Of a DNA stretch of 64,000 nt, positions 52,647 to 61,841 are shown one piece after another; the first letter of the stretch is position 1, and each line of letters opens with the position of its first letter. A model generated the notes under the pieces. That model searched no databases, was not told where the DNA came from, and saw only the letters and a list, made by a program, of their open reading frames with translations. Location: assembly GCA_035493475.1 (NCBI GenBank), contig DATJIF010000112.1, positions 124,001-188,000 on the forward strand, read 5' to 3'. The position numbers and the translations under genes are program-made. The stretch comes from Actinospica sp035493475. Its GTDB lineage: Bacteria > Actinomycetota > Actinomycetes > Streptomycetales > Catenulisporaceae.

Positions 52647-53897
52647 TCAGCTACCAGTGATCGCCGCCACCGCATCGGTCAGGATGCCGAGCCCTTCGGC
52701 GAGTTCCTCGTCCGTGGCGTTCAGCGGCGGCAGGAGCTTCACCACCTCGTCGAGGGAACCCGACGTCTCCACCAGCAGCCCGCGGGCGAACGCCTCGTCC
52801 GCGACCCGCCTGGCCGTCTTCGGCTCCCGGAACGCCAGACCCCAGACCAGGCCGCGACCGCGCGGTGCGACGAGGTGGGCCTCGTGCCGCGCGGAGAGCT
52901 CGCTCAGCGCCTCCTGGAACATCAGGGCCCGTTCTCCGGTCTGCTTCTCCAGGGTGCTGTCCGCCCAGAACTCACGCAGCGCGGCGGTGGCCGTGACGAA
53001 TGCCGGGTTGTTGCCGCGGAATGTGCCGTTGTGCTCGCCGGGCTGCCAGACGTCCAACTCGGTGCGGAAGAGCGTGAGGGCCATCGGCAGGCCGTATCCG
53101 CTGATGGATTTGGACAGGCAGACGATGTCCGGGGTGATCCCCGCGGTCTCGAAGCTGAAGAAGGGCCCGGTGCGGCCGCAGCCCATCTGGATGTCGTCGA
53201 CGATCAGCAGGATCCCGCGCCGGCCGCACAGCTCGGCGAGGTCGGCGAGCCAGACCGGGCCGGCCGGGTTGACGCCGCCCTCGCCCTGCACGGTCTCGAC
53301 CAGGACGGCCGCGGGCAGGTCCATCCCGCTGCTGGGGTCGGCGAGCATGCTGTCCAGCAGCTTCAGCCCGGAGACCTGGCCGTCGCCGAAGCCGTCGTAG
53401 GGCAGCCGCCAGGTGTGCCCGAGCGGTATGCCGGCGGCCGCGCGCTTGCCGGCGCTTCCGGTCACGGCCAGCGAACCGAGCGACATGCCGTGGAAGGCGC
53501 CGGTGAAGGCGGCCACGGTCTGCCGGCCGGTCACCTTGCGGGCGAGCTTGAGCGCCGCCTCCACGCTGTTGGTCCCGGTCGGGCCGGGGAACTGCACCCG
53601 GTAGTCCAACCGGCGGGGAGCGAGCACCCGCTCCGCGAACTCGGCGAGGAACTCCTCCTTGGCTGCGGTCCGCATGTCCAGGCTGTGGGCGACGCCGTCC
53701 TTCTCCAGGTAGTCGAGTAGAGCCCGTTTGAGCACCGGGTGGTTGTGGCCGTAGTTCAGGGCACTGGCGCCGGTGAAGAAGTCCAGGTAGCCGCGGCCGT
53801 CACGGGAGAACATGCGGCTGCCGCGGGCTTGGTCGAACACCACCGGCCAGTTCCGCGAGTAGCTGCGGACCTCGGATTCGATGGTGGCGCCGATCAT
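52647..53897 (-). CDS. ectB: Diaminobutyrate-2-oxoglutarate aminotransferase (EctB type)
   Basis: 416 residues, class III aminotransferase. The opening (IESEVRSYSRNWPVVFDQAR) and the following DGRGYLDFFTGASALNYGHN match EctB, which makes L-2,4-diaminobutyrate from aspartate semialdehyde and glutamate. PLP Lys263 is in LSKSISG. No ectA or ectC lies nearby, so it does not look like ectoine synthesis; supplying diaminobutyrate to an NRPS module is more likely. ATG 53897 follows GAGGAGACACC. A strong promoter lies 160 bases upstream. An in-frame extension to 53990 is not needed. Confidence 0.88.
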   Translation of the reverse strand: MIGATIESEVRSYSRNWPVVFDQARGSRMFSRDGRGYLDFFTGASALNYGHNHPVLKRALLDYLEKDGVAHSLDMRTAAKEEFLAEFAERVLAPRRLDYRVQFPGPTGTNSVEAALKLARKVTGRQTVAAFTGAFHGMSLGSLAVTGSAGKRAAAGIPLGHTWRLPYDGFGDGQVSGLKLLDSMLADPSSGMDLPAAVLVETVQGEGGVNPAGPVWLADLAELCGRRGILLIVDDIQMGCGRTGPFFSFETAGITPDIVCLSKSISGYGLPMALTLFRTELDVWQPGEHNGTFRGNNPAFVTATAALREFWADSTLEKQTGERALMFQEALSELSARHEAHLVAPRGRGLVWGLAFREPKTARRVADEAFARGLLVETSGSLDEVVKLLPPLNATDEELAEGLGILTDAVAAITGS

Positions 53898-54701
53898 GGT
53901 GTCTCCTCGGAAACGGGACTGGAAAAAGAGGGCGACGGTAAACGGGGAACTCGGCATGGCGTCGCGCGCCTCCGAAGTGCCTGTGGTCATTCAAAGCGGA
54001 ATCTGCGGAGGCTGAGATTACCCCGAGCCCCCTCCCCGTACCTGGGTGGCCTTCGAGATCATAAGAACACAGGACGAGGCGAGTCAATCATCAGAGCCGG
54101 CCTGTATTTCAGAAGCAAGGAAATAGGCTCACAGAGTGGCAGATACCGGACTCGCCATCACCCTCTGCGTGCACGAAGTTACTCAAAATTCTGCTCAACC
54201 GATTCGGCGCCCGCTCGTCTGTGGTGGGTGGATGCGTGCACAACACGAAGTTTCTCGGGTTCGGATGCAACCTGCCTCCGACCCGAGGCGTTCTTAGTAG
54301 TGGCGACGACGTGCGCCGAGCGAGCAATGGAGTGATCGCATGGACGGGGAGCCAGGTCAGATGGCCATGGTGGGTAGTGCAACGGGCCGTCGCGCGGCGC
54401 ATGGGAGGCATCACGATGCCCAGGACGCGCGGAGGGGCGCGAGCGTCACCTAGCCTGCAGTCTCGATAACCCAAGGGCCCCGCCACCACAGGGCCCGCTA
54501 TAGCAAGACAACGAAGACACAGGCCGGGGCCTGCGTCCTATCAGGCATTCCATAATTTGCGGGGGGAACGAGACCGTCAAGCGTTGTGATAGCCTTCCGC
54601 CCACCTAAGGACACTTCATCGGGGGGTGTCGCTTTCACATCACACTGCTCGGAGTCTGGCTACCGGTCTGCCATTTTTGGAATTGTCACGGAACGGAGAG
54701 C
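53898..54701. other. 804-base gap between the NRPS locus and the polysaccharide operon
   Basis: The gap holds the promoter and leader of the EctB-like gene (to about 54090). Several short frames occur in 54100-54500, but none has a good start, ribosome-binding site or protein-like composition. The stretch 54540-54700 is less GC-rich than its surroundings (CATAATTTGC, GTTGTGATAG) and probably carries the promoter of the glycosyltransferase operon. GGAGAG precedes its first ATG. I see no mobile element. Confidence 0.5.
54058..54087 (-). promoter_or_regulatory. ectB: Promoter of the EctB-like gene
   Basis: On the minus strand TTGACT (54082-54087), an 18-base spacer and TATGAT (54058-54063), one of the best promoter matches in the window. 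It gives a leader of about 150 bases before ATG 53897. Confidence 0.65.
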
Positions 54702-55538
54702 ATGAATAATCAGGCGCACCTCCCTGCGTCGTGGCCCAGCGTCTCTGTGGTCATCCCGACGTTGAATGAGGCCCGGAATCTGCCCCACGTATTCGCGCAG
54801 TTGCCGGGCGGCATTCACGAAGTCATAGTCGTGGACGGTCATTCGGCCGACGACACCTGTGCGGTCGCCCGGCGGCTGCGGCCGGACGCCAGGATCGTCA
54901 TGCAGAACCGGAGCGGCAAGGGCAACGCGCTCGCCTGCGGGTTCTCCGCCGCCACCGGCCAGATCATCGTCATGCTCGACGCGGACGGATCGGCCGACGC
55001 GGGCGAGATCCCCGTCTTCGTGCAGGCCCTGCTCGACGGCGCCGACTTCGCGAAGGGCAGCAGGTTCGCCCCGGGCGGTGGCAGCAGCGACCTCACCCGG
55101 CTGCGCACCTGGGGCAACCGCCTGCTCATGGCCGTGGTGAACAGGACCTACGGCACGGCTTACACAGACCTCTGCTATGGATACAACGTCTTCTGGCGGC
55201 GGCATCTGCCCGCGCTGAGGCTGGATTCGACCACTCCGCCGCGCGACGGCGCGCAACGGCTGTGGGGCGACGGATTCGAGATCGAGACGCTCATCTCCAT
55301 CCGCGTCACCGTGGCGCGGCTGGCCGTCGCCGAAGTGCCCAGCTTCGAGCACGCCCGCATCCACGGATCCAGCAATCTCACGGCGTTCAGCGACGGCCTG
55401 CGCGTCCTGCGGATGATCTTCAAGGAGCGCCGAACCCGCAAGGCGAGCACGGCCGCGCCCCGTGAGCACTACTCCGGTTCGGGAAAACTCGAGGAGTTTG
55501 CATCACTGCGGACTCCGACCTCGCGGGAGGCGGAGTGA
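54702..55538 (+). CDS. Family 2 glycosyltransferase
   Basis: 278 residues. SVVIPTLNEARNLPHVF, VVDGHSADDT and VMLDADGSAD (the DxD metal site) place it in the dolichol-phosphate-mannose-synthase-like part of GT2. No C-terminal membrane helices are seen, so it is a soluble or peripheral enzyme, probably loading a sugar onto a lipid phosphate. ATG 54702 follows GGAGAG. First gene of a tightly packed plus-strand operon; it overlaps the next gene by four bases (GTGA). Confidence 0.88.
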   Translation: MNNQAHLPASWPSVSVVIPTLNEARNLPHVFAQLPGGIHEVIVVDGHSADDTCAVARRLRPDARIVMQNRSGKGNALACGFSAATGQIIVMLDADGSADAGEIPVFVQALLDGADFAKGSRFAPGGGSSDLTRLRTWGNRLLMAVVNRTYGTAYTDLCYGYNVFWRRHLPALRLDSTTPPRDGAQRLWGDGFEIETLISIRVTVARLAVAEVPSFEHARIHGSSNLTAFSDGLRVLRMIFKERRTRKASTAAPREHYSGSGKLEEFASLRTPTSREAE

Positions 55539-56425
55539 ACGGCACGACGCGGAGCCGTGGCCTGCGCGGCGCGGCGCGGTCGATGATCTTCCGCTTGCCC
55601 ATCGGCGTGGAACGACGACTGCTCTTCGTCTACCACAACCGCAAGCTCCCCCACTTCACCAGGCCGACCACCTTCAGCGACAAGGTCAACTGGCGCATCC
55701 TGAACGATCGCAGACCTCTGCTCGCATGGACCTGCGACAAGCTGGCCATGAAGGACTACGCCGAGGGGGCCGGCTTGGCGGGCCTGCGCGTTCCACGGAC
55801 GCTCTGGTCCGGCACGGACATCGGCGAACTGCGATCGGTCGAGCTGCCCGCGCACTGGGTCCTCAAGCCGAACCACCGATCCGGGCTCGTCCACTTCGGC
55901 AGCGGGCAGCCCGACCAGCGGGAGCTCGCGACCGTCACGGCCGACTGGCTCGACACCTTCGAGTCCAGCGAGATGCACGAGTGGGCCTACGGTGCGGCCC
56001 GCCCCCTGCTCCTGGTCGAGGAACTGCTGGGACCGCCGGGATCGCCGCCTCCGGACTACAAGATCTTCGTCTTCGACGGCGAGCCGGGCCTCATCGAGAT
56101 GGTGAACCGGTTCGACGGCGATCAGCAGCGGCTGTACCGGACGGACTGGACGCCGCTCGAGGTGCTCTACGGCCCGCAGGGCATGGCCCCCGTGGCACCG
56201 CCGCCCCCGGGCCTGGACCGGATGCTCGACGTCGCGCGAGAGCTGGGCAAGCCCTTCGACTTCATCCGGGTCGACCTCTACGACCTCTCCGCGACGGACG
56301 GGTCTCTCGTCTTCGGCGAACTCACTCCCTATCCGTGCGGGGGCCTCGAGCGTTTCAGGCCGGCCTCGTTCGATGTCGAGCTCGGCAAGAAGTGGCAGCT
56401 GCCCGACCTGCGGCCGGGGGCGTGA
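55535..56425 (+). CDS. TupA-like ATP-grasp ligase
   Basis: 296 residues. TFSDKVNWRILNDRRPLLAW, then CDKLAMKDYAEG, HWVLKPNHRSG, DYKIFVFDGEPG and FDFIRVDLYD with FGELTPYPCGG form the pattern of the TupA-like ATP-grasp family, named from teichuronopeptide synthesis in alkaliphilic Bacillus. ATP-grasp enzymes join a carboxylate to an amine through an acyl phosphate. The presence of one in a sugar-polymer operon suggests amino acids are attached to the sugars. GTG 55535 overlaps the previous stop. Confidence 0.85.
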   Translation: MNGTTRSRGLRGAARSMIFRLPIGVERRLLFVYHNRKLPHFTRPTTFSDKVNWRILNDRRPLLAWTCDKLAMKDYAEGAGLAGLRVPRTLWSGTDIGELRSVELPAHWVLKPNHRSGLVHFGSGQPDQRELATVTADWLDTFESSEMHEWAYGAARPLLLVEELLGPPGSPPPDYKIFVFDGEPGLIEMVNRFDGDQQRLYRTDWTPLEVLYGPQGMAPVAPPPPGLDRMLDVARELGKPFDFIRVDLYDLSATDGSLVFGELTPYPCGGLERFRPASFDVELGKKWQLPDLRPGA

Positions 56426-56452
56426 GCCCGAACCATGCGTAAGGACCCTAAT

Positions 56453-57385
56453 ATGCATCAAGCGGACCGCCATGCCCTGCAGGCCGACTACGACAACCTC
56501 CGACTCCGCGGCGTTCCCGGCATCGATGCCGAGCTGCTGACCTTCTCCGTCATGCACGGCAACGGCAACGTGATCCTCGTCGTGGACGAGAGCCTCAGCG
56601 GCCTGTCCGCGCACGACGTCGGAAGCGGGCTCGCGCGGGAACTCTGCGAGTCGTTCACGGCGGTGCGCGTGGACGGAATCGCCTTCGTCCGGACCGTCGA
56701 GCGGCCGCTGCGGATGACCTATTTCGACCGGGACGGCACGAACGCCACCATGTGCGGCAACGCGCTGCGCTGCGTGACCCGGTACGGCAGCGAGCGAGGA
56801 TACCTGCGAACCGAGGCGGACACCGTCATGACCGACGACGGGCCGAAGTGGGTTTCGGCCGCCGACGGCGCGATCCGGGTCGCGCTCGGAGCCGGGCGGG
56901 AGTTCCGGCGGGTCGAAGCCGAGCGGTGTTTCGTGTTCAGCGGTGTCGCGCACCTTGTCGTTCTGGTCGACGAGCAGCACGACCTCGATGCGATCGACGT
57001 GCCGAACGCGGGTGCCGCGCTGCGCTACGACGACCGACTGTGCCGAGAGCTGAATCATCCCGAGGGCCTGCACGTCGACTTCATGCAGCGGTACGAGGAC
57101 GGCGTCCGCATCCGCACCTACGAGGTGGGGGTCGAGGACGAAACGCTGGCCTGCGGTACCGGGTCAGCGGCATCCGCGTACGTCGCGGGCCGGGTCTGGG
57201 GCCTGTCCTACCCGATCCGCGTGGTCGTGCGGGAAGGCGAGATACAGGTCGAGGAGACCGAGCACGGGCTGGTGATCAGCGGAGTCACCGAGCACCTGTT
57301 CGGCAATCTCCCGCCGATCGACGCGCCGGTCCGCCGGCGCGTGCCGGCGGCCGGCGCACTCGCGGCCGGAGGCTCCAGTGGCTGA
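56453..57385 (+). CDS. DapF-like amino acid epimerase
   Basis: 310 residues, diaminopimelate-epimerase fold. Both catalytic cysteines are kept: Cys101 in MCGNALRC and Cys234 in TLACGTGS. The first family block reads VMHGNGNVILVVDE (DapF normally has GxGND), and the second half YEVGVEDETLACGTG is typical. It racemises the alpha-carbon of an amino acid without cofactor. In this operon it may make a D- or meso-amino acid for the ATP-grasp ligase rather than serve lysine synthesis. AAGGAC before ATG 56453 favours that start over ATG 56435. It overlaps the next gene by eight bases. Confidence 0.85.
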   Translation: MHQADRHALQADYDNLRLRGVPGIDAELLTFSVMHGNGNVILVVDESLSGLSAHDVGSGLARELCESFTAVRVDGIAFVRTVERPLRMTYFDRDGTNATMCGNALRCVTRYGSERGYLRTEADTVMTDDGPKWVSAADGAIRVALGAGREFRRVEAERCFVFSGVAHLVVLVDEQHDLDAIDVPNAGAALRYDDRLCRELNHPEGLHVDFMQRYEDGVRIRTYEVGVEDETLACGTGSAASAYVAGRVWGLSYPIRVVVREGEIQVEETEHGLVISGVTEHLFGNLPPIDAPVRRRVPAAGALAAGGSSG

Positions 57386-58514
57386 ACCCAGGCGCGTCTG
57401 CGTCGTCGGCCCCGGAACCCGGTTCCTGTCGGGCATCACCTACTACACCTACTCCCTGGTCGAGGCCCTCAGCGAGACCGGCCACCAGTGCTCGGCCGTT
57501 CTGATACGCAACCTGGTGCCGGCGCGCTTCTATCCGGGCCGTGCCCGGGTGGGGGGCGCCCTGACCGAACTGAGCATGCCGCCGGACGTACCGGCCTTCG
57601 ACGGGGTCGACTGGTACTGGGGTTGGTCGCTGGTGCGGGCGATCGCGTTCCTGCGCAGGGAACGGCCGCAGGTCCTCGTCCTGCAGTGGTGGACCGGCGC
57701 CGTGCTGCACACCTATCTGATGCTGGCACTCGCCGCCCGGGCCCGCGGGGCGAAAGTCGTCGTGGAGTTCCACGAATCCCAGGACGTGGGCGAGACCGGG
57801 CTCCCGCTCGTCACCCGCTACGCGGACCTCGTGGGCCGAGCCCTGCTCAGGCTGACGACGGCGCAGGTCGTCCATTCAGACTTCGATCACGACCTGGTCC
57901 GGGCCAGGTTCGGCGTGGACGGGAGCGCGGCGCTGGTCCCCCACGCCGGCTACGACTACCTCCCGTCGCGGCAGCCGCTGAGGTCCGCGCCCGCCGACGT
58001 CGTCAACCTCCTGTACTTCGGCGTCATCCGGCCCTTCAAGGGCGTGGAGGATCTCGTCGCGGCCTTCGACCTCCTCGGCCGCGACGACCGCTTCTGGCTC
58101 ACCGTCGTCGGCGAGACCTGGGAGGGCTGGGATCTGCCGAACCGGCTGATCGCCGCCTCTCCGCACCGGGACCGGATCACGTTCGTCAACCGGTACGTCA
58201 CCGACGCCGAAGCGGCCGGCTACTTCGCCGGCGCCGACATCGTCGTGCTGCCCTATCACCGCTCCTCGTCCTCCGGGCCGCTCCAGATCGCGATGGCCGC
58301 GGGGCTTCCGGTCGTGGTGACGAAGGTCGGCGGCCTGGTGGAGGCCACGGCCCACTACCCCGGCGCCGTGCCCGCCGAGCCCTCCAGCCCGCAATCGCTC
58401 GCGGACGGCGTCCAGCAGGCGGCCAAGCTCGTCGACCGCCGCTTCGAGGGCGTCACGACCTGGGCCGACACGGCGCGCGACTACACCGAACTGTTCGACG
58501 GGATACTGCGGTGA
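57378..58514 (+). CDS. Family 4 glycosyltransferase 1
   Basis: 378 residues, GT-B fold. The N-terminal half starts VCVVGPGTRFLSGITYYTY (donor/acceptor loop with Gly). The C-terminal half has LYFGVIRPFKGVEDLVAAF, VVGETWEGWDL and LPYHRSSSSGPLQIAMAAGLPVVVT, where the usual E of the EX7E motif is changed around SGPLQIAM. It transfers a nucleotide-linked sugar to a growing chain on the membrane inner face. GTG 57378 overlaps the DapF-like gene; the end overlaps the flippase gene. Confidence 0.85.
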   Translation: MAEPRRVCVVGPGTRFLSGITYYTYSLVEALSETGHQCSAVLIRNLVPARFYPGRARVGGALTELSMPPDVPAFDGVDWYWGWSLVRAIAFLRRERPQVLVLQWWTGAVLHTYLMLALAARARGAKVVVEFHESQDVGETGLPLVTRYADLVGRALLRLTTAQVVHSDFDHDLVRARFGVDGSAALVPHAGYDYLPSRQPLRSAPADVVNLLYFGVIRPFKGVEDLVAAFDLLGRDDRFWLTVVGETWEGWDLPNRLIAASPHRDRITFVNRYVTDAEAAGYFAGADIVVLPYHRSSSSGPLQIAMAAGLPVVVTKVGGLVEATAHYPGAVPAEPSSPQSLADGVQQAAKLVDRRFEGVTTWADTARDYTELFDGILR

Positions 58515-59809
58515 CCCTCCTGCGAACCGGGCCGGTTCCCGGCCGCGTCAGGGATCCGCTGGTCATGAACTCGATGTACCTGACGGCGACGACGGTCGTG
58601 ACGTCGCTGCTCGGCTATGTCTTCTGGACGGTCGCCGCGCGGATGTACCCCGCGTCCGCCGTCGGCGAGGCCGGCGCGGGCGTCTCGGCCATGGCCTTCG
58701 CCTCTCTGCTGGGAGCCCTCGGCGGATCGATGACGGTGCTGGCCGAGTTGCCGCGCACCAGCCGGCCGCGCGAGTGGTCGGACGCCATCACCGCCCCGCT
58801 CGTGCTCACCTCGGCCACGTCGGCGGTGACCGCCCTGGCCGTCGCCGCGTTCCTCGCGCGGACGGGGCATTCGGCCTTCCTCTACCGGAACGGATGGTGG
58901 GTGGCCGCCTTCGTCGTCGGCGTGGTGGCCACGACGGCCTCCCAGGTGCTCGAGAGCGTCTGGATAGCGGAGCGCAAGGCGGTCTGGTACCTCGGCTCGA
59001 GCACCGTCTTCGCGGTGGTGAAGCTCGCGATCGTGGCCCTGCCGGTCTTCGCGGTCTTCGGGGCCGTCGGGATCCTCGCCGCCTGGTCCGCCGTGCTGGC
59101 CGCCACCACCGCGGGCTGCGTGCTGGTGCTGGTCCGCCGGTACGGCTACCGGCCGCGGCTGACCGGCCTGTCCCGGCAGGCCTGGTCGATGCGGGAGAGC
59201 CTCGCCGGCAACTACGCGATCAGCGTGGGCGATCAGGCGACGCTCTACGCGGTCCCGGTGATCGTCGCGCTCAAGGTGTCCCCGGAAGCCCTGGGCTGGT
59301 TCTACGTGGCCTGGAAGATCGGGGGCTTCTACGCGATCTTCGCCTCGGCCGTCGGAACCTCCACGTTCGCCGAGGGCAGCCATCGCCCGCACCGCGCGCT
59401 GCCGCTGGCCGTGGCCGGGCTCAAGATGGCCCTTCCGTTCATCGCCCTGGGCGCCGTGGTCACGGTCCTCGCGGGCCGCCTGGTCCTGGACGTCTTCGGC
59501 GCGCAGTACGCGGCGCACGCCTACACGCTTCTCGTCCTGCTGTCGTTGGGGGCCCTGCCCGACGCGGTGGTCACGATCTACCGCGGTGTCCTGCGCGTGC
59601 ACAGGCGCTATCGGACCGCCGCGGGCATCTGCTGGGCCATCTCCGCCTCGCGGTTCGTCCTCACCGTCCCGGCCCTGGCCTGGTGGGGTATCGCCGGCGC
59701 GGGCTGGGCCTGGCTCGCCACCCAGACCGCGGGCGCGGTCTGGTGCGCGGTGGACCTGGCCGTCCACCGCGACGCATTGAACACCACGATCCCGGAGGGG
59801 GATTCATGA
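58511..59809 (+). CDS. Polysaccharide flippase (MATE/MVF-like, Wzx type)
   Basis: 432 residues with about 12 hydrophobic segments and short loops, typical of lipid-linked oligosaccharide flippases. Examples are LVMNSMYLTATTVVTSLLGY, SAVGEAGAGVSAM and the GVAGAGWAWLA-like end. It would move the finished repeat unit on its lipid across the membrane for polymerisation outside. GTG 58511 overlaps the glycosyltransferase stop (GTGA) and the gene overlaps the epimerase start (ATGA). Confidence 0.85.
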   Translation: MTLLRTGPVPGRVRDPLVMNSMYLTATTVVTSLLGYVFWTVAARMYPASAVGEAGAGVSAMAFASLLGALGGSMTVLAELPRTSRPREWSDAITAPLVLTSATSAVTALAVAAFLARTGHSAFLYRNGWWVAAFVVGVVATTASQVLESVWIAERKAVWYLGSSTVFAVVKLAIVALPVFAVFGAVGILAAWSAVLAATTAGCVLVLVRRYGYRPRLTGLSRQAWSMRESLAGNYAISVGDQATLYAVPVIVALKVSPEALGWFYVAWKIGGFYAIFASAVGTSTFAEGSHRPHRALPLAVAGLKMALPFIALGAVVTVLAGRLVLDVFGAQYAAHAYTLLVLLSLGALPDAVVTIYRGVLRVHRRYRTAAGICWAISASRFVLTVPALAWWGIAGAGWAWLATQTAGAVWCAVDLAVHRDALNTTIPEGDS

Positions 59810-60750
59810 TGCGGTGCCTGGTGACAGGTGGCTGTGGTTTTCTCGGCTCGGCACTGGTCCGCCGGCTGCTGGCGGAGTCGTGCGAGGTCGTCGTCGTGGA
59901 CGACTTCTCCCGGGGCTCACGCGAGAATCTCGGACCGGACGACGACCGGCTCCGGGTGATCCGACGGGACGTCACCGACAGTCTGGACGCGATCTTCGAG
60001 TCCTTCCAGCCGGAGGCCGTCTTCCATCTGGCCGCGCTGCACTTCATTCCCGACTGCGACGCCGACCCGGCGCGCTGCCTGCGGGTCAACGTGGACGGCA
60101 CCAGGTCCGTGCTGCGGGCCGCCGCCGGACTCCGCGGCCCGCTCGCCGTGGTGCTGGCCTCCTCCGCCGCGGTCTACGCACCGGCCGACGCGGCCCACCG
60201 CGAGCCGGAGGACGTCCCGGGCCCGGTCGACGTCTACGGGTACTCCAAGTTCTGGGCGGAGGAGTTGGCGTCCGGTTTCGCGGCCCGGACCGGGACCGCC
60301 GTGGGAATCGCCCGGCTCTTCAACGTCTTCGGCCCGGGCGAGACCAACGCCCACTTCATTCCGAGCCTGATCAGCCAGATGAAGGCCGGGCAGCGGGTCA
60401 GGCTCGGGAACCTCTCGACCAAGCGGGACTACGTGTTCGTCGACGACGTCGCCGACGCGCTGCTGCGGCTGGCCCGGCACGGCGCCGCCGGTCGGTCGGC
60501 GACGGTGAACATCGGGAGCGGGCGGGCCTACGCCGGGCACGAGGTGGTCGAGGCCCTGGCCGGCCTGGCCGCGGCCGACGTGGCTCCGGTCACCGACCCC
60601 GGGCGGCTCCGCCCGGTGGACCGGCCCGTCCTGCTGTCCGACCCGACACTGGCTCAGAAGCTGCTGGACTGGGCGCCCAGGACGTCGCTCATCGACGGAC
60701 TGCGGGCCGCGTGGGACCGCCCGGTGGGCGCGGGGGTGACGCTGGCATGA
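59806..60750 (+). CDS. NAD-dependent nucleotide-sugar epimerase/dehydratase
   Basis: 314 residues, extended SDR. The NAD site is LVTGGCGFLGSALVRRLL, followed by DDFSRGSRENL, then HLAALHFIPDCDADP, LASSAAVYA (Ser) and YGYSKFWAE (Tyr-x-x-x-Lys). It resembles UDP-glucose 4-epimerase-like enzymes. It likely makes the sugar donor for one of the operon's glycosyltransferases. ATG 59806 overlaps the flippase stop, and its end overlaps the next gene. Confidence 0.9.
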   Translation: MMRCLVTGGCGFLGSALVRRLLAESCEVVVVDDFSRGSRENLGPDDDRLRVIRRDVTDSLDAIFESFQPEAVFHLAALHFIPDCDADPARCLRVNVDGTRSVLRAAAGLRGPLAVVLASSAAVYAPADAAHREPEDVPGPVDVYGYSKFWAEELASGFAARTGTAVGIARLFNVFGPGETNAHFIPSLISQMKAGQRVRLGNLSTKRDYVFVDDVADALLRLARHGAAGRSATVNIGSGRAYAGHEVVEALAGLAAADVAPVTDPGRLRPVDRPVLLSDPTLAQKLLDWAPRTSLIDGLRAAWDRPVGAGVTLA

Positions 60751-61841
60751 GGATCGCCATGGTCTGCAAGCACTACGCCCCGTTCACCGGCGGCGTCGAG
60801 TCGCACGTCGAGGAGATCGCCAAGCGGCTGGCCGGCCGCGGGCACACGGTCGAGGTCCTCACCCACCACGACGGGCCCGGCCTCGCGGACACCGAGACGC
60901 GCGAGGGAGTCCTGGTGCGGCGGCACAAGGTCCCGGTGCCCAGCCTGCACTTCGCGCTCTCCCCGGCAGTGTGGGCCACGCTGGCCCGGAACCGGCACCG
61001 CTACGACGTGGTGCACGCGCACGGCTACCACTCCTCCGCCCCGCTCGCCGCGGCGATGGCCGGCGCCTCGCCCATCGTCTTCACGCCGCACTACCACGGC
61101 ACCGGCCACTCGCCGCTGCGCAAGGCCATCCACATCCCCTACCGGGCCGCGGGGGCGGCGATCGCCGCCCGCTCGCAACGCATCATCTGCGTGTCGCGCA
61201 CCGAGGCCGATCTCTTCCTGACCCACTTCCCCTCGGCCCGGCCGCGCGTCACGGTCATCCCGAACGGTGTCGACCTGGAACGGATCACCGCGGCCGAGCC
61301 GTTTCCCGGCACCGGACCGTTCGTCGTCACCGGCGGGCGCCTCCAGTCGTACAAGCAGGTCGACCGCATCGTCGAGGCCATGGCGTCGACACCGCCCGAT
61401 CTGCGTCTGGTGGTCACCGGGGACGGCCCCGAACGCGGCGTCCTCGAAACACTCGCCGACACGCGCGGAGTGCGGGAGAAGGTCAACTTCATCGGGCGGG
61501 TGGAGACCGACGAGCTCTACCGCTGGTACGCCGGCGCCGACGTGTTCTGCTCCATGTCGTCCAACGAGGCGATGCCGGTCACCATCCTGGAGATGCTGGC
61601 CGCCGGAGCACGTGTCGTCGCCTCGGACATCCCGGCCCACCGGGATATCCGCGACCGCACCGCCGGGGCGATAACCCTGGTGCCCCTGGACGCCGCCCCG
61701 GAACTGCTGGCCGATGCCTTGAGGAACGCCCTGAACGAGGCGCCCGCCCCCGAGCAGCGGATCCCGACGTGGGACGAGGTCACGACGCGGACCCTGGAGG
61801 TCTACCGCGATCTCACCAGCACGGCGGTGGAAGCAGCGTGA
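60747..61841 (+). CDS. Family 4 glycosyltransferase 2
   Basis: 364 residues, GT-B fold and clearly GT4: MVCKHYAPFTGGVESHVEEI at the N-terminus, HAHGYHSS, FTPHYHGTGH, VIPNGVDLERI, GGRLQSYKQVDRIVEAM and the EX7E region SMSSNEAMPVTILEMLAAG. It adds a sugar to the lipid-linked intermediate. ATG 60747 overlaps the epimerase stop (ATGA). Confidence 0.92.
   Translation: MRIAMVCKHYAPFTGGVESHVEEIAKRLAGRGHTVEVLTHHDGPGLADTETREGVLVRRHKVPVPSLHFALSPAVWATLARNRHRYDVVHAHGYHSSAPLAAAMAGASPIVFTPHYHGTGHSPLRKAIHIPYRAAGAAIAARSQRIICVSRTEADLFLTHFPSARPRVTVIPNGVDLERITAAEPFPGTGPFVVTGGRLQSYKQVDRIVEAMASTPPDLRLVVTGDGPERGVLETLADTRGVREKVNFIGRVETDELYRWYAGADVFCSMSSNEAMPVTILEMLAAGARVVASDIPAHRDIRDRTAGAITLVPLDAAPELLADALRNALNEAPAPEQRIPTWDEVTTRTLEVYRDLTSTAVEAA

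Noticed and set aside
8427..54087. The locus as a siderophore cluster
   Set aside because: ABC exporter, MbtH and diaminobutyrate supply would fit, but there is no ornithine/lysine N-hydroxylase, no catechol genes, no siderophore-interacting protein and no iron-box palindrome that I could see in the control regions.
54109..54489. A 126-residue minus-strand open frame in the gap after the EctB-like gene
   Set aside because: No ribosome-binding site, low-complexity Arg/Pro/Thr make-up and no recognisable domain; likely non-coding.
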